Assembly (NCBI RefSeq): GCF_900090325.1
Contig: NZ_FMHW01000002.1
Span: forward strand, 6,449,001-6,513,000
Origin: Micromonospora pallida
Lineage (GTDB): Bacteria > Actinomycetota > Actinomycetes > Mycobacteriales > Micromonosporaceae
Direction of reading: 5' to 3'
Length of the DNA stretch: 64,000 nucleotides
The notes beneath the pieces are model-generated. The model was not told the origin of the DNA. It searched no databases and saw nothing but the letters and a program-made list of their open reading frames with translations. Both the position numbers and the translations under genes were made by a program. Positions 16,131 to 25,425 of the stretch are shown in pieces; within the stretch, counting starts at the first letter, position 1, and the number at the start of each line of letters is the position of its first letter.

Positions 16131-16975
16131 CCGAGGTGGTGCACACCCGGGCGGACCTGGCCCGGGCGCGGGGCGCGCTGACCGGCACGGTCGGGGTGGT
16201 GATGACCATGGGCGCGCTGCACTCCGGGCACGAGTCGCTGCTCAGGGCCGCCCGGGAGCAGGCCGACCACGTCCTGGTGACGATCTTCGTCAACCCGTTG
16301 CAGTTCGGCCCGAACGAGGACTTCGACCGGTACCCGCGCACCCTCGACGCGGACCTCGAGGTGTGCCGGCGGGCCGGGGCGGACCTGGTCTTCGCCCCCT
16401 CGGTCGCGGACATGTACCCGGACGGGCCACCCCACGTACGGCTCGAGCCGGGGCACCTCGGCGGCGAGTTGGAGGGGGAGAGCCGGCCCGGCTTCTTCCA
16501 CGGGGTGCTCACCGTGGTCCTGAAGCTGCTCCAGCTCACCCGGGCCGACCTCACCTTCTTCGGGGAGAAGGACTACCAGCAGCTCACCCTGGTCCGGCGG
16601 ATGGTCCGCGACCTCGAGGTGCCGGTCCGGGTCGTCGGCGTACCGACGGTGCGCGAGCCGGACGGGCTGGCCCTGTCCAGCCGCAACCGCTACCTGTCCC
16701 CGGCCGAGCGGGTCACCGCGCGGAGCCTCTCCGCCGCACTGCACGCCGGCTCGCTGGCCGCCTCGGACGGTGCGACCGCCGCCGACGCGCTGGCCGCCGC
16801 CCACGCCGCCTTCGACAAGGTCGGCGGCTCCGGCGCGGAACTGGACTATCTGGTGCTCACCGACCCCGACCTGGAACCCGGTCCGCTCACCGGCCCGGCC
16901 CGGCTGCTGATCGCGGCCCGGGTCGGCACCACCCGGCTCATCGACAACATGGCGATCCGGCTCGATCCCCGCTGA
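16127..16975 (+). CDS. panC: Pantothenate synthetase
   Basis: Joins pantoate and beta-alanine using ATP. The 282 residues show the nucleotidyl-transferase motifs [64 protein letters not shown] and SSRNRYLSP. Start overlaps the upstream DUF2520 gene by ATGA; panD follows after 53 bases, so substrate supply and condensation are co-transcribed. Confidence 0.97.
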   Translation: MTEVVHTRADLARARGALTGTVGVVMTMGALHSGHESLLRAAREQADHVLVTIFVNPLQFGPNEDFDRYPRTLDADLEVCRRAGADLVFAPSVADMYPDGPPHVRLEPGHLGGELEGESRPGFFHGVLTVVLKLLQLTRADLTFFGEKDYQQLTLVRRMVRDLEVPVRVVGVPTVREPDGLALSSRNRYLSPAERVTARSLSAALHAGSLAASDGATAADALAAAHAAFDKVGGSGAELDYLVLTDPDLEPGPLTGPARLLIAARVGTTRLIDNMAIRLDPR

Positions 16976-17028
16976 CCATCCGACCCGGGCCGGACCGGTC
17001 CGGGGTACGACCGCGAGAGGCAAACCCG

Positions 17029-17454
17029 ATGTACCGCACCATGCTGAAGTCGAAGATCCACCGGGCCACGGTGACCCAGGCCGACCTGCACTACGTCGGC
17101 TCGGTGACCGTGGACCAGGATCTCCTCGACGCCGCCGACCTGCTCCCCGGTGAGCAGGTGGCGATCGTGGACATCACCAACGGCGCGCGGTTGGAGACCT
17201 ACGTCATCCCCGGCGAGCGGGGCAGCGGCGTGATCGGCATCAACGGGGCCGCCGCGCACCTGGTGCACCCCGGTGACCTGGTCATCCTCATCTCGTACGG
17301 GCAGATGGACGACGCCGAGGCGCGGACGTACCAGCCCCGGGTGGTGCACGTCGACGCCGACAACCGGGTGATCGAGCTGGGTGTCGACCCGGCCGGGGTG
17401 GCCCCGGGCATGGTCGGTGACCCGGTACGCGGAGACGTGCTCGCCGTCCGCTGA
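17029..17454 (+). CDS. panD: Aspartate 1-decarboxylase proenzyme
   Basis: Makes beta-alanine for PanC. The 141-residue proenzyme shows the self-cleavage site YVGSVT exactly at Gly24-Ser25, which generates the pyruvoyl group, with the conserved [16 protein letters not shown] start, [19 protein letters not shown] and [21 protein letters not shown] lies ahead of ATG 17029. The tail beyond about residue 115 is longer than in E. coli, as is usual in actinobacteria. Confidence 0.97.
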   Translation: MYRTMLKSKIHRATVTQADLHYVGSVTVDQDLLDAADLLPGEQVAIVDITNGARLETYVIPGERGSGVIGINGAAAHLVHPGDLVILISYGQMDDAEARTYQPRVVHVDADNRVIELGVDPAGVAPGMVGDPVRGDVLAVR

Positions 17455-17604
17455 CCGCCGTGCCCGTTCCGGCTGCCGGCCGGCCCGGTCCTTGTCGCCG
17501 GTGTCCGGTTCCGGCCCGCACGTGCGGTCTGTTACCGGAGGGTCATTTGTTGTTACCCTCACCGCGCGCCGTCGGGCGACGGCCGCTGGCTGGGGGAGGC
17601 CGCG

Positions 17605-18531
17605 ATGAGCGGGATTTTCCGCTGTTCCCGGCGCGGGCGTCGGGCGGGGAGGAGCCTGGCCGCAGCGGTGCTGGCGGCCACCCTGCTGGCCGGCTGCGCC
17701 AGCTCCGACGGGCTGGACGGTGACCTGGTCGACGACTGGGCCGCCCTGGCCGCGCCCGGACCGTTCGTGCCGCCGGCCGGGGTCTGCCAGGTGGCCGACT
17801 TCGCGGACGTGGTCCCGCTCGCCACCTTCACGCCGGTGGACTGCGGCGTCCCACACCGGGTGGAGACCGCGCACGTGGGCACCTTCCCGCCCGCCGTCAC
17901 TGCCGTCCCGGCCGTCGACTCGCCGCCGATGCGGGGCGCCTTCGCCGACTGCGACACCCGCGCCTCGGCGTACGTGGGGGACGAGTGGCGGGCCGGGCGG
18001 CTACGGCTCGGGGTGGCCCTGCCGTCCAAGGTCGGCTGGACGTCCGGTGCCCGCTGGTACCGCTGCGACCTGACCGAGGTCGACACCGTGGAACGTGACG
18101 GCCGGACGGTGCTGCGCTCCGGCAGCCTGCGGGACGCCCTGAAGGGACCCTCGCCGCTCCGGCTGGGCTGTCAGAGTGCGCGTACCGGGCCGGAGTTGGG
18201 CGTGCAGGCGGTCACCCCGGCCGACTGCGCCAAGGCGCACAACGCCGAGTTCGCCGGGGTGTGGAAGGCCCCCGACACCCCGTTCCCGGTGAAGCCCGCT
18301 GACTGGGCTCCGCTCTACGCCGGCTGCCGGTCCGTCCTCGCCCGGTACGCCGGCCTGCCGGCCGACGACTACCTTCGGTTCCGCGTCGACGTGGTGGTAC
18401 GCCCACCCGGGGCGGGCCGGTGGAAGGCCGGCGACCGGGGCGTCCGCTGCTACCTCTGGCTCAGCGACCGCACGGTGACCCGCTCGCTCAAGGGCGCCGG
18501 CCCCACAGCCCTGCCGATCCGCACCCGCTGA
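17605..18531 (+). CDS. Septum-formation-domain lipoprotein
   Basis: 308 residues with a lipoprotein signal (lipobox LLAGC, Cys about 31). Two Cys-containing repeats follow: VCQVADFADVVPLATFTPVDCGVPHRVETAHVG, and a related LGCQSAR..VTPADCAKAHNAEFAG further on. The CxxxH-type pairs match the actinobacterial septum formation domain (PF13845 from memory), whose role in division is not established. A TTGTTGTTACCCT promoter-like stretch lies about 40-60 bases upstream and GGGGGAGG precedes ATG 17605. Not overlapping its neighbours. Confidence 0.75.
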   Translation: MSGIFRCSRRGRRAGRSLAAAVLAATLLAGCASSDGLDGDLVDDWAALAAPGPFVPPAGVCQVADFADVVPLATFTPVDCGVPHRVETAHVGTFPPAVTAVPAVDSPPMRGAFADCDTRASAYVGDEWRAGRLRLGVALPSKVGWTSGARWYRCDLTEVDTVERDGRTVLRSGSLRDALKGPSPLRLGCQSARTGPELGVQAVTPADCAKAHNAEFAGVWKAPDTPFPVKPADWAPLYAGCRSVLARYAGLPADDYLRFRVDVVVRPPGAGRWKAGDRGVRCYLWLSDRTVTRSLKGAGPTALPIRTR

Positions 18532-18705
18532 CCCCCTGCCACCGCCCGGCCCGGTGTCGCCGCCACGACCGGTGTCGCCGCCACGCCCTGCCCGGGAGCG
18601 GCCCCGCGACCGGCGTAGATGTGGTGGCGGGGGAGGAAGGTCGGCCGCGCCACTCGATGTGGCCCCGCCGCTGCGCGGGCGGTCCCGGCGCGGTTGACTG
18701 TGCCC

Positions 18706-20400
18706 ATGGAGCTGTCGACCGTCGCGCTGCCCCGCGTTCCCGACCTGCTGGCCGCGCCCGCGCCCGGATGGGTGGAGACCACGGACGTGATCGTGGTCGG
18801 GTCCGGGGTCGCCGGGCTGACTGCCGCGCTGCACCTGCGGGAGGCGGGGCTGCACGTCACCGTCGTCACCAAGGTCAGCATCGACGAGGGCTCGACCCGC
18901 TGGGCGCAGGGTGGCATCGCCGCGGTGCTCGACCCGGCGGACACCCCGGCCGCGCACGCGTACGACACCGAGGTCGCCGGGGTGGGGCTCTGCGACCCGG
19001 CGGCGGTGCGGGTGCTGGTGGAGGAGGGGCCGGCCCGGCTGCGGGAGCTGATGCGGATCGGGGCCGAGTTCGACCGGCACCCGGACGGCTCGCTGATGCT
19101 GACCCGGGAGGGCGGGCACCGGGCCGACCGGATCGTGCACGCCGGCGGGGACGCCACCGGTGCGGAGGTCCAGCGGGCCCTGCACGCCGCGGTCCGCCGT
19201 GACCCGTGGATCCGACTGGTCGAGCACGCCCTGGTGCTGGACCTTCTCCGTGCCCCCGGGGCCGGCCCTGGCGGGCTCGGCCGGGCCTGCGGGATCACCC
19301 TGCACGTGCTCGGCGAGGGGAGCGAGGACGGCGTCGGCGCGATCCTGGCCCGCGCGGTCGTCCTGGCCACCGGCGGCATGGGCCAGATCTTCGCCGCGAC
19401 CACCAACCCGGCCGTGTCGACCGGGGACGGCGTCGCGCTGGCCATGCGGGCCGGAGCGGACGTCACCGACGTGGAGTTCGTCCAGTTCCACCCGACCGCG
19501 CTGATCGTCCCGGAACACGCCCGGGTGCCCGGGGCCGGGCACGCCCAGCAGCCGTTGGTCTCCGAGGCGCTGCGCGGCGAGGGCGCGTACCTGGTCGACG
19601 CCGACGGCAAGCGGTTCATGGTGGGGCAGCACGAGCTGGCCGAGCTGGCCCCCCGGGACGTGGTGGCCAAGGGCATCCACCGGGTGCTGCTGGCCACCGG
19701 CACGGACCAGGTCTACCTCGACGCCCGGCACCTCGGCGGCGCCCACCTGGCCCGCCGCTTTCCGACCATCGTGGCCTCCTGTCTGGCCATCGGGGTGGAC
19801 CCGGCGACCGATCTGATCCCGGTCGCCCCGGCCGCCCACTACGCGTCGGGCGGCGTCCGTACGGACCTGCACGGCCACACCTCCATCCCCGGCCTGTACG
19901 CCTGCGGCGAGGTGGCCTGCACCGGGGTGCACGGCGCCAACCGGCTGGCCAGCAACTCGCTGCTGGAGGGGCTGGTCTTCTCCCGCCGGATCGCCGAGGA
20001 CATCGCCCGCAGCCTGCCGGAACAGGCGCAGCCCGCGCCGACCGGCGCGTGGTGCGGCGGGGGCGGCTGGGTCGTGCCGCCGGAGGTGACGCCGGTGCTG
20101 CAACGGGCGATGACCCGGGGAGCCGGGGTGCTCCGCTCGGCGGAGACGCTGGCCGCGACGGCGGCGACGCTGACCGAACTCGGCACGGGACGGAGCGCGC
20201 CCCGGACGGCGAGTTGGGAGGCGACGAACCTGGTGACAGTGGCGTCGACGCTGGTCGCCGCCGCCTACGCCCGCCGGGAGACCCGGGGCTGCCACTGGCG
20301 GGAGGACTTCCCGACCGCCGACGAGACGTGGCGTGGCCACCTGGTCGGGTCGATCGGGGCGGACGGCCGGCTGACCCAGCGGTGGCAGGGACCTGCATGA
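18706..20400 (+). CDS. nadB: L-aspartate oxidase
   Basis: Oxidises aspartate to iminoaspartate, first step of de novo NAD synthesis, with FAD. 564 residues: FAD site DVIVVGSGVAGLTAAL, STRWAQGGIAAVLDP, the active-site stretch EFVQFHPTAL, HYASGGVRTDLHG with the catalytic Arg region, and C-terminal NRLASNSLLEGLVFSRR binding FAD. TTGACT sits about 15 bases before ATG 18706. nadC follows, but nadA, which should make quinolinate from the product, is absent from this operon. Confidence 0.96.
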   Translation: MELSTVALPRVPDLLAAPAPGWVETTDVIVVGSGVAGLTAALHLREAGLHVTVVTKVSIDEGSTRWAQGGIAAVLDPADTPAAHAYDTEVAGVGLCDPAAVRVLVEEGPARLRELMRIGAEFDRHPDGSLMLTREGGHRADRIVHAGGDATGAEVQRALHAAVRRDPWIRLVEHALVLDLLRAPGAGPGGLGRACGITLHVLGEGSEDGVGAILARAVVLATGGMGQIFAATTNPAVSTGDGVALAMRAGADVTDVEFVQFHPTALIVPEHARVPGAGHAQQPLVSEALRGEGAYLVDADGKRFMVGQHELAELAPRDVVAKGIHRVLLATGTDQVYLDARHLGGAHLARRFPTIVASCLAIGVDPATDLIPVAPAAHYASGGVRTDLHGHTSIPGLYACGEVACTGVHGANRLASNSLLEGLVFSRRIAEDIARSLPEQAQPAPTGAWCGGGGWVVPPEVTPVLQRAMTRGAGVLRSAETLAATAATLTELGTGRSAPRTASWEATNLVTVASTLVAAAYARRETRGCHWREDFPTADETWRGHLVGSIGADGRLTQRWQGPA

Positions 20401-20414
20401 GTGCGAGGAGTGAG

Positions 20415-20476
20415 CCGGTTCTGCGAGCCCTCAGTCGCGAGCTAACCGGTTCTGCGAGCCCGCAGTCGCGAACTAA
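20415..20476. repeat. 31-bp tandem duplication before nadC
   Basis: Two adjacent 31-base copies begin CCGGTTCTGCGAGCCC and end TCGCGA(G/A)CTAA, differing at two positions. They fill the nadB-nadC gap; the frame from ATG 20397 (overlapping the nadB stop) passes through both copies into nadC. Confidence 0.85.
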
Positions 20477-20486
20477 GGAGACACGG

Positions 20487-21383
20487 ATGAGGGAGTCGAC
20501 CCAGCAGGCGCTGCGGGAGGGCGGGCTCGATCCGGCGGAGGTCCGGCGGATCGTCGAGTCCGCGCTGCGTGAGGACCTCGGCCCGGAGTTCCGGGACGTG
20601 ACCAGTGTCGCCACCATTCCGGCCGAGCAGACCGACACCGCCGACCTGGTGGCCCGGGCGGACGGGGTGGTCGCCGGGCTGGCCGTGGCCGCGGCCGTGT
20701 TCGAGCTGGTCGGGCCGCTGACCGGCGAGAGCCGTACGGTCGGGGTGTCCCTGGTGGCCGCCGACGGCGCGCGGGTGGCGCGCGGCGACGTGCTGGCGAC
20801 GGTGACCGGCCCGACCCGGCTGCTGCTGACCGCCGAGCGGACGGCGCTCAACCTGCTCTGCCGGATGTCCGGGGTGGCCACCCACACCCGGGCCTGGGCG
20901 GACGCGCTGGGCGGAACGAAGGCGATGGTGCTGGACACCCGGAAGACCACCCCGGGGCTGCGCTTGCTGGAGAAGTACGCGGTCCGCGCCGGGGGCGGCA
21001 CGAACAAGCGGATGGGCCTGTACGACGTCGCGATGATCAAGGACAACCACAAGTTCGCGGCCGGGGGCATCGCCGCCGCGTACCGGCGGGTCCGGGAGGC
21101 GTTCCCCGGGGTGGCGGTGCAGGTGGAGGTGGACACCCCGGCCGAGGCGCTGGAGGCGGTCGAGGCCGGCGCGGACTTCCTGCTGCTGGACAACATGTCC
21201 CCGGCGACCCTGGTCGAGGTGGTCGCCGCGGTTGGCGACCGGGCGGAACTGGAGGCGACCGGCGGGCTGACCCTCGACGTCGCCGCCGAGTACGCCGCCA
21301 CCGGCGTCGACTACCTCTCGGTGGGCGCGCTGACCCACTCCTCGCCGATCCTGGACATCGCGCTGGACCTGCGGACGGCGTGA
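20487..21383 (+). CDS. nadC: Quinolinate phosphoribosyltransferase (decarboxylating)
   Basis: Makes nicotinate mononucleotide from quinolinate and PRPP. 298 residues with ALREDLGPEFRDVTS, LLTAERTALNLLCRMSGVAT, the active-site DTRKTTPGLRLLEKYAV, GLYDVAMIKDNH, VEVDTPAEALEAVEAGADFLLLDNM and EATGGL. ATG 20487 has AAGGAG 6 nt upstream. The frame stays open back to ATG 20397 through the tandem repeat, so a 30-residue N-terminal extension is possible but unlikely. Confidence 0.97.
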   Translation: MRESTQQALREGGLDPAEVRRIVESALREDLGPEFRDVTSVATIPAEQTDTADLVARADGVVAGLAVAAAVFELVGPLTGESRTVGVSLVAADGARVARGDVLATVTGPTRLLLTAERTALNLLCRMSGVATHTRAWADALGGTKAMVLDTRKTTPGLRLLEKYAVRAGGGTNKRMGLYDVAMIKDNHKFAAGGIAAAYRRVREAFPGVAVQVEVDTPAEALEAVEAGADFLLLDNMSPATLVEVVAAVGDRAELEATGGLTLDVAAEYAATGVDYLSVGALTHSSPILDIALDLRTA

Positions 21384-21412
21384 GTCGTACCGGCGTTGTC
21401 TAGGCTTCGTGC

Positions 21413-22171
21413 GTGCTGCTCTGCATCGACATCGGAAACACCAACACCGTGCTGGCCACCTTCGACGGCGACCGGCTGGTGCACTCCTGGCGGGTCAAGA
21501 CCGACGCCCGCTCGACCGCCGACGAGCTGGGCCTGATGTTCCGGGGCCTGCTCGCCGGGGACGCGGTGGAGATCACCGGGGTGGCCGCCTGTTCCACCGT
21601 GCCGGCTGCGCTCCGCTCGCTGCGGACCATGCTGGCCCGCTACTACGGCGACCTGCCCAGCGTGGTCGTCGAGCCAGGGGTGCGGACCGGGGTGCAGCTC
21701 GCCATCGACAACCCCAAGGAGGTCGGCTCCGACCGGGTGGTCAACACGCTCGCCGCGTACACCCTCTACGGCGGCCCGTCGATCGTGGTGGACTTCGGCA
21801 CCACCACCAACTTCGACGTGATCAGCGGGCGGGGCGAGTTCCTGGGCGGGGCGTTCGCCCCCGGGATCGAGATCTCCTTCGACGCGCTCGCCGCCCGCGC
21901 CGCCCAGCTCCGCAAGGTCGAGGCGACGAAGCCCCGGTCGGTGATCGGCAAGAACACCGTGGAGTGCCTCCAGTCCGGCCTCTACTTCGGCTTCGCCGGG
22001 CAGGTGGACCGGATCGTCGACCGGATGACCGAGGAGTTGGGCGAGGTCAAGGCGGTGATCGCCACCGGCGGGTTGGCTCCGCTGGTGATCAACGAGTGCC
22101 GCACCATCACCCACCACGAGCCGATGATCACCCTCATCGGCCTCCGCCTCGTCTACGAGCGGAACGTCTGA
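21413..22171 (+). CDS. coaX: Type III pantothenate kinase
   Basis: First step from pantothenate to CoA. 252 residues of the acetate kinase/hexokinase fold: LCIDIGNTNTVLATFDG (phosphate loop), VEPGVRTGVQLAIDNPKEVGSDRVVN, IVVDFGTTTNFDVIS, GAFAPGIEIS and VIATGGLAPLV. A TAGGCT hexamer (21401-21406) ends 6 nt before GTG 21413, so the transcript is probably leaderless. It follows nadBC and completes the pantothenate genes panC and panD upstream. Confidence 0.96.
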   Translation: MLLCIDIGNTNTVLATFDGDRLVHSWRVKTDARSTADELGLMFRGLLAGDAVEITGVAACSTVPAALRSLRTMLARYYGDLPSVVVEPGVRTGVQLAIDNPKEVGSDRVVNTLAAYTLYGGPSIVVDFGTTTNFDVISGRGEFLGGAFAPGIEISFDALAARAAQLRKVEATKPRSVIGKNTVECLQSGLYFGFAGQVDRIVDRMTEELGEVKAVIATGGLAPLVINECRTITHHEPMITLIGLRLVYERNV

Positions 22172-22211
22172 CCCCGCTCCCTGCTACGCGGGCCCGCGAG
22201 GGGGCGGGGTC
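22170..22211. terminator. Bidirectional hairpin between coaX and a convergent methyltransferase
   Basis: GACCCCGC (22170-22177) pairs with GCGGGGTC (22204-22211) around an inner GC-rich loop, spanning both stop-codon regions of two convergent genes. There is no T-run. Confidence 0.5.
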
Positions 22212-22950
22212 AGGAGCGGTGGGCGCGGAAGGTGAGGGTGCGGTAGGGCAGGTCGAGGGTGGTCCGGCCGGCCAGGTCCGGGTGCTCGGCGAAGAGGGCG
22301 CGCAGCTCCCGGTCGACCCGCGCCCGCTCGGCCGCCCCGGCGGTCAGGTACGACGACCGGGTACGCAGCATCCCGACCACCTCGTCCAGGGTGCGCGTGA
22401 TCCGGTGCGCGACCTCGAACAGCTCCACCGGCCCGAAGGCCGGGCCGAAGTCGGTGATCTCCTCGACCAGGTCACCGGCAATGTCGTGCCAGCCGGCGAT
22501 CCGTCCCAGTTCGGCCACCCAGTCGACGCTCTCGTCCCGGCTGTTCCAGATTGGGGCGAACGTCCCGCCCGGCCGGAGCACCCGCGCGATCTCGGCGTGC
22601 GCCCGGTCCCGGTCGAACCAGTGGTACGCCTGACCCACCAGCACCGCGTCCGCCGTCCCGTCCGGCAGCGGTACCGCCTCGGCGCTGCCGGACAACGCGG
22701 TCACGCCCGGGGTGACGTCGGCCAGGGTCGCCCGCATGCCCGGGTCGGGTTCCACCGGGGTCACCTGGTGGCCGAGCGCCCGTACCCCGCGGGTGAGGAT
22801 GCCGGTGCCGGCGCCGAGGTCGACCACCCGGGCCGGGACGGTCAGGTCGGCCAGCGCCCAGCGCAGCGCCCGCTCCGGATAACGGGGGCGGTACCGGTCG
22901 TACTCGGCGGCGGCGGGGCCGAACGACAGGGCCTGCGTGGGGTTCACCAT
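22210..22950 (-). CDS. Class I SAM-dependent methyltransferase, substrate unknown
   Basis: 246 residues. SAM motif I is VVDLGAGTGILTRGVRALG, with the acidic residue of motif II in TPVEPDPGM, motif AVPLPDGTADAVLVGQAYHWFD and a post-motif ARVLRPGGTFAPIW. The YHWFD signature and AAEYDRYRPRYPE opening are typical of the UbiE/Methyltransf_11 group that acts on small molecules. It is convergent to coaX and divergent from lysS. Substrate not predictable. Confidence 0.85.
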   Translation of the reverse strand: MVNPTQALSFGPAAAEYDRYRPRYPERALRWALADLTVPARVVDLGAGTGILTRGVRALGHQVTPVEPDPGMRATLADVTPGVTALSGSAEAVPLPDGTADAVLVGQAYHWFDRDRAHAEIARVLRPGGTFAPIWNSRDESVDWVAELGRIAGWHDIAGDLVEEITDFGPAFGPVELFEVAHRITRTLDEVVGMLRTRSSYLTAGAAERARVDRELRALFAEHPDLAGRTTLDLPYRTLTFRAHRS

Positions 22951-23040
22951 GCCAGGAGGTTATCGAGTTCGGGCCGGCGGACGGCTTGAGTACGCTCGTG
23001 CCTTGAACCCACCCGATTTCTCCCGCTGAGGAAGCATGCC

Positions 23041-24549
23041 GTGACCGAGCAGAACGCCGTTCCGATCGACCCCGCCGACGACCTTCCGGAGCAGATGAAG
23101 GTCCGCCGGGAGAAGCGTGACCGGATGCTCGCCGACGGCGTCGAGCCGTACCCGGTCGGCTACCCCCGGACCAGCACCCTGGCCGCGGTTCGGGAGAAGT
23201 ACGCCGACCTGCCCACCGATACCGCGACCGGGGACACCGTCTCGCTCACCGGCCGGGTGATCTTCGTACGGAACACCGGCAAGCTCTGCTTCGCCACCCT
23301 CCGGGACGGCGACGGCACCGAGTTGCAGGCGATGTTCTCCCTGGACCGGGTCGGCCCCGAACGGCTGGAGGACTGGAAGCGTCAGGTCGACCTGGGCGAC
23401 CACGTGGGGGTCACCGGTGAGGTGATCACCAGCCGGCGGGGCGAGCTGTCGGTGCTCGTCTCCACCTGGGCGGTGACCGCCAAGGCGCTGCGTCCGCTGC
23501 CGGTGGCGCACAAGCCGCTCAGCGAGGAGGCCCGGGTCCGGCAGCGCTACGTCGACCTGGTCGTCCGTCCGCAGGCCCGGCAGATGGTGCGGACCCGGGC
23601 GTCGGCGGTCCGCAGCCTGCGCGACTCGTTGCACGGACAGGGATTCATCGAGGTCGAGACCCCGATGCTCCAGCTACTGCACGGTGGGGCCGCCGCCCGC
23701 CCATTCGTGACGCACAGCAATGCGTTGGGTACGGATCTCTATCTGCGAATCGCCCCGGAACTGTTTCTCAAGCGGGCCGTGGTCGGCGGCGTCGACCGGG
23801 TCTTCGAGATCAACCGCAACTTCCGTAATGAGGGCATCGACTCTTCGCACTCGCCGGAGTTCGCGATGCTCGAGACCTACGAGGCGTACGGCGACTACGA
23901 CACGATGGCCGCGCTCACCCGGAATCTGGTGCAGCAGGCGGCGGTGGCGGTCGCCGGCTCGACCACGGTGACCCACGCCGACGGCCGGGAGTTCGACCTC
24001 GGCGGCGAGTGGCGCTCGGTGTCCCTCTTCGGTGTGCTTTCCGAGGCGCTCGGCGAAGAGGTGACCGTCCGCACCGACCGGGCCCAGCTGGTGCAGTACG
24101 CGGAGAAGGTCGGCCTGTCGGTCGACCCGAAGTGGGGTCCGGGCAAGCTGGCCGAGGAACTCTTCGAGGAACTGGTGGTGCCCGGTCTCCAGGAACCCAC
24201 CTTCGTGCGGGACTACCCGGAGGAGACCAGCCCGCTCACCCGGGCGCACCGCACCGAGCCGGGCCTGGCCGAGAAGTGGGACCTGTACGTGCTCGGCTTC
24301 GAGCTGGCCACGGCGTACTCCGAGCTGGTCGACCCGGTTGTCCAGCGGGAACGGTTGGTGGCGCAGGCGTCGTTGGCGGCCCGGGGCGACGACGAGGCCA
24401 TGCGGCTCGACGAGGACTTCCTGCGGGCCATGGAGTACGGAATGCCGCCGGCCGGGGGTATGGGAATGGGAATCGACCGGCTGTTGATGGCCCTGACCGG
24501 CCTGGGAATTCGGGAGACTATCCTCTTCCCCTTGGTGCGCCCCGAGTAG
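23041..24549 (+). CDS. lysS: Lysyl-tRNA synthetase, class II
   Basis: 502 residues. The N-terminal OB-fold anticodon domain ([26 protein letters not shown]) is followed by class II motif 1 (FIEVETPML), motif 2 ([24 protein letters not shown]) and motif 3 ([14 protein letters not shown]). GTG 23041 has GAGGAAG 9 nt upstream. The position before lsr2 and clpC matches the mycobacterial order. Confidence 0.97.
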   Translation: MTEQNAVPIDPADDLPEQMKVRREKRDRMLADGVEPYPVGYPRTSTLAAVREKYADLPTDTATGDTVSLTGRVIFVRNTGKLCFATLRDGDGTELQAMFSLDRVGPERLEDWKRQVDLGDHVGVTGEVITSRRGELSVLVSTWAVTAKALRPLPVAHKPLSEEARVRQRYVDLVVRPQARQMVRTRASAVRSLRDSLHGQGFIEVETPMLQLLHGGAAARPFVTHSNALGTDLYLRIAPELFLKRAVVGGVDRVFEINRNFRNEGIDSSHSPEFAMLETYEAYGDYDTMAALTRNLVQQAAVAVAGSTTVTHADGREFDLGGEWRSVSLFGVLSEALGEEVTVRTDRAQLVQYAEKVGLSVDPKWGPGKLAEELFEELVVPGLQEPTFVRDYPEETSPLTRAHRTEPGLAEKWDLYVLGFELATAYSELVDPVVQRERLVAQASLAARGDDEAMRLDEDFLRAMEYGMPPAGGMGMGIDRLLMALTGLGIRETILFPLVRPE

Positions 24550-24583
24550 CGAGCCTACTCATCGGGTGGAATCGGCCGTCCTA

Positions 24584-24650
24584 TTGACGGGGTCAGCATC
24601 GTGCCCGCTATTGTGCTCTTGTTAGCAGGAGAACCTGCTCGAAAGGAATG
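24584..24650 (+). promoter_or_regulatory. lsr2 promoter and 5' hairpin
   Basis: TTGACG (24584-24589) and TATTGT (24609-24614) are 19 bases apart. A small hairpin AGCAGG-AGAA-CCTGCT (24624-24639) follows, just ahead of the AAAGGA ribosome site. The hairpin could modulate access to the start. Confidence 0.5.
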
Positions 24651-24654
24651 GCAC

Positions 24655-25005
24655 GTGGCCAAGCAGATCATTCACAAGCTGGTCGATGACCTGGACGGCG
24701 GAGACGCCGACGAGACCGTCAAGTTCGCGCTCGACGGCGTTCAGTACGAGATCGACCTCTCCAACAAGAACGCCGACAAATTGCGGGAGCTATTCAGCCC
24801 GTACGTCGCGGCCGGCTCGAAGGTCGGTCGAGGCGGCGTGGTGGTCGGCGGTCGGGCCGCGCGCGGCCGGGGTGGCGCGACCGCGGACCGGGCGCAGAAC
24901 AAGGCGATCCGGGACTGGGCGAAGCGGGAAGGGCGGGAGATCTCCGACCGGGGGCGGATCCCGCAGGAGATCGTCGACGAGTTCCACGCGAAGGCCGGCC
25001 ACTGA
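24655..25005 (+). CDS. lsr2: Lsr2 nucleoid-associated silencer
   Basis: A 116-residue histone-like protein that binds AT-rich DNA and silences acquired genes. The N-terminal dimerisation part reads MAKQIIHKLVDDLDGGDADETVKFALDGVQYEIDLS (in parts), and the C-terminal DNA-binding part has IRDWAKREGREISDRGRIPQEI with the RGR minor-groove hook. GTG 24655 is chosen from the family start and the AAAGGA site; the frame is open further upstream. A Gly/Arg-rich linker joins the two parts. Confidence 0.96.
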   Translation: MAKQIIHKLVDDLDGGDADETVKFALDGVQYEIDLSNKNADKLRELFSPYVAAGSKVGRGGVVVGGRAARGRGGATADRAQNKAIRDWAKREGREISDRGRIPQEIVDEFHAKAGH

Positions 25006-25030
25006 CGCCGACCCTCGACCGAGCAACACC

Positions 25031-25066
25031 GACGCCGGCCCGGAGCAGATGCTCCGGGCCGGCGTC
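25031..25066 (+). terminator. Strong hairpin after lsr2
   Basis: A perfect 16-bp stem, GACGCCGGCCCGGAGC pairing with GCTCCGGGCCGGCGTC around AGAT. The T-run is poor (GTTCC). Placed 25 bases after the lsr2 stop. Confidence 0.75.
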
Positions 25067-25181
25067 GTTCCGCTGGTGTCCCCGGGTGCGGGCGCGTGGA
25101 AGGGGTCATTCGCGAAATTCGTCCCACCTAGCCCTCAACTGGGGTGATTGACGGTGCCGGCGCCCGCCCGTGCCGCCGATC

Positions 25182-25304
25182 GTGCCGTCGTCCGTGCCGC
25201 CGCCGGTCGTGCCGTCGTCCGTGCCGTCGTCCGTGCCGCCGTCCGTGCCGCCGTCCGTGCCGCCGTCCGTGCCGCCGTCCGTGCCGCCGTCCGTGCCGTC
25301 GCCG
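25182..25304. repeat. 12-bp tandem repeat (about 10 units)
   Basis: Unit GTGCCGCCGTCC with a GTGCCGTCGTCC variant; the most regular copies run from 25209 to 25292. It could be a four-residue repeat on either strand but no flanking gene supports that. Confidence 0.85.
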
Positions 25305-25394
25305 GTCGTCTGCCGCCCGGCCTCCGGTGTCCGTTGCCCTGCTCGGCGCCCGGGAGCGTCTCCGCCGGCGGGAAGGAATCCGGCGGGGCGGGCG

Positions 25395-25425
25395 TTGTCC
25401 ACAACCGGTGGAGGCGTTGTCCACA
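25395..25425 (+). promoter_or_regulatory. Two perfect DnaA boxes (TTGTCCACA)
   Basis: TTGTCCACA occurs at 25395-25403 and 25417-25425, same strand, 22 bases apart (two helical turns). The actinobacterial DnaA box consensus is TTGTCCACA. The second is followed by GGCTGTGGAG, a partial inverted box. No dnaA, dnaN or parAB gene is in the window, so this is not oriC; DnaA titration or DnaA-controlled transcription of clpC are possible. Confidence 0.7.

Noticed and set aside
25395..25425. Chromosomal replication origin
   Set aside because: Only two DnaA boxes, no AT-rich unwinding element and no dnaA, dnaN, gyrB or parAB gene in the window.
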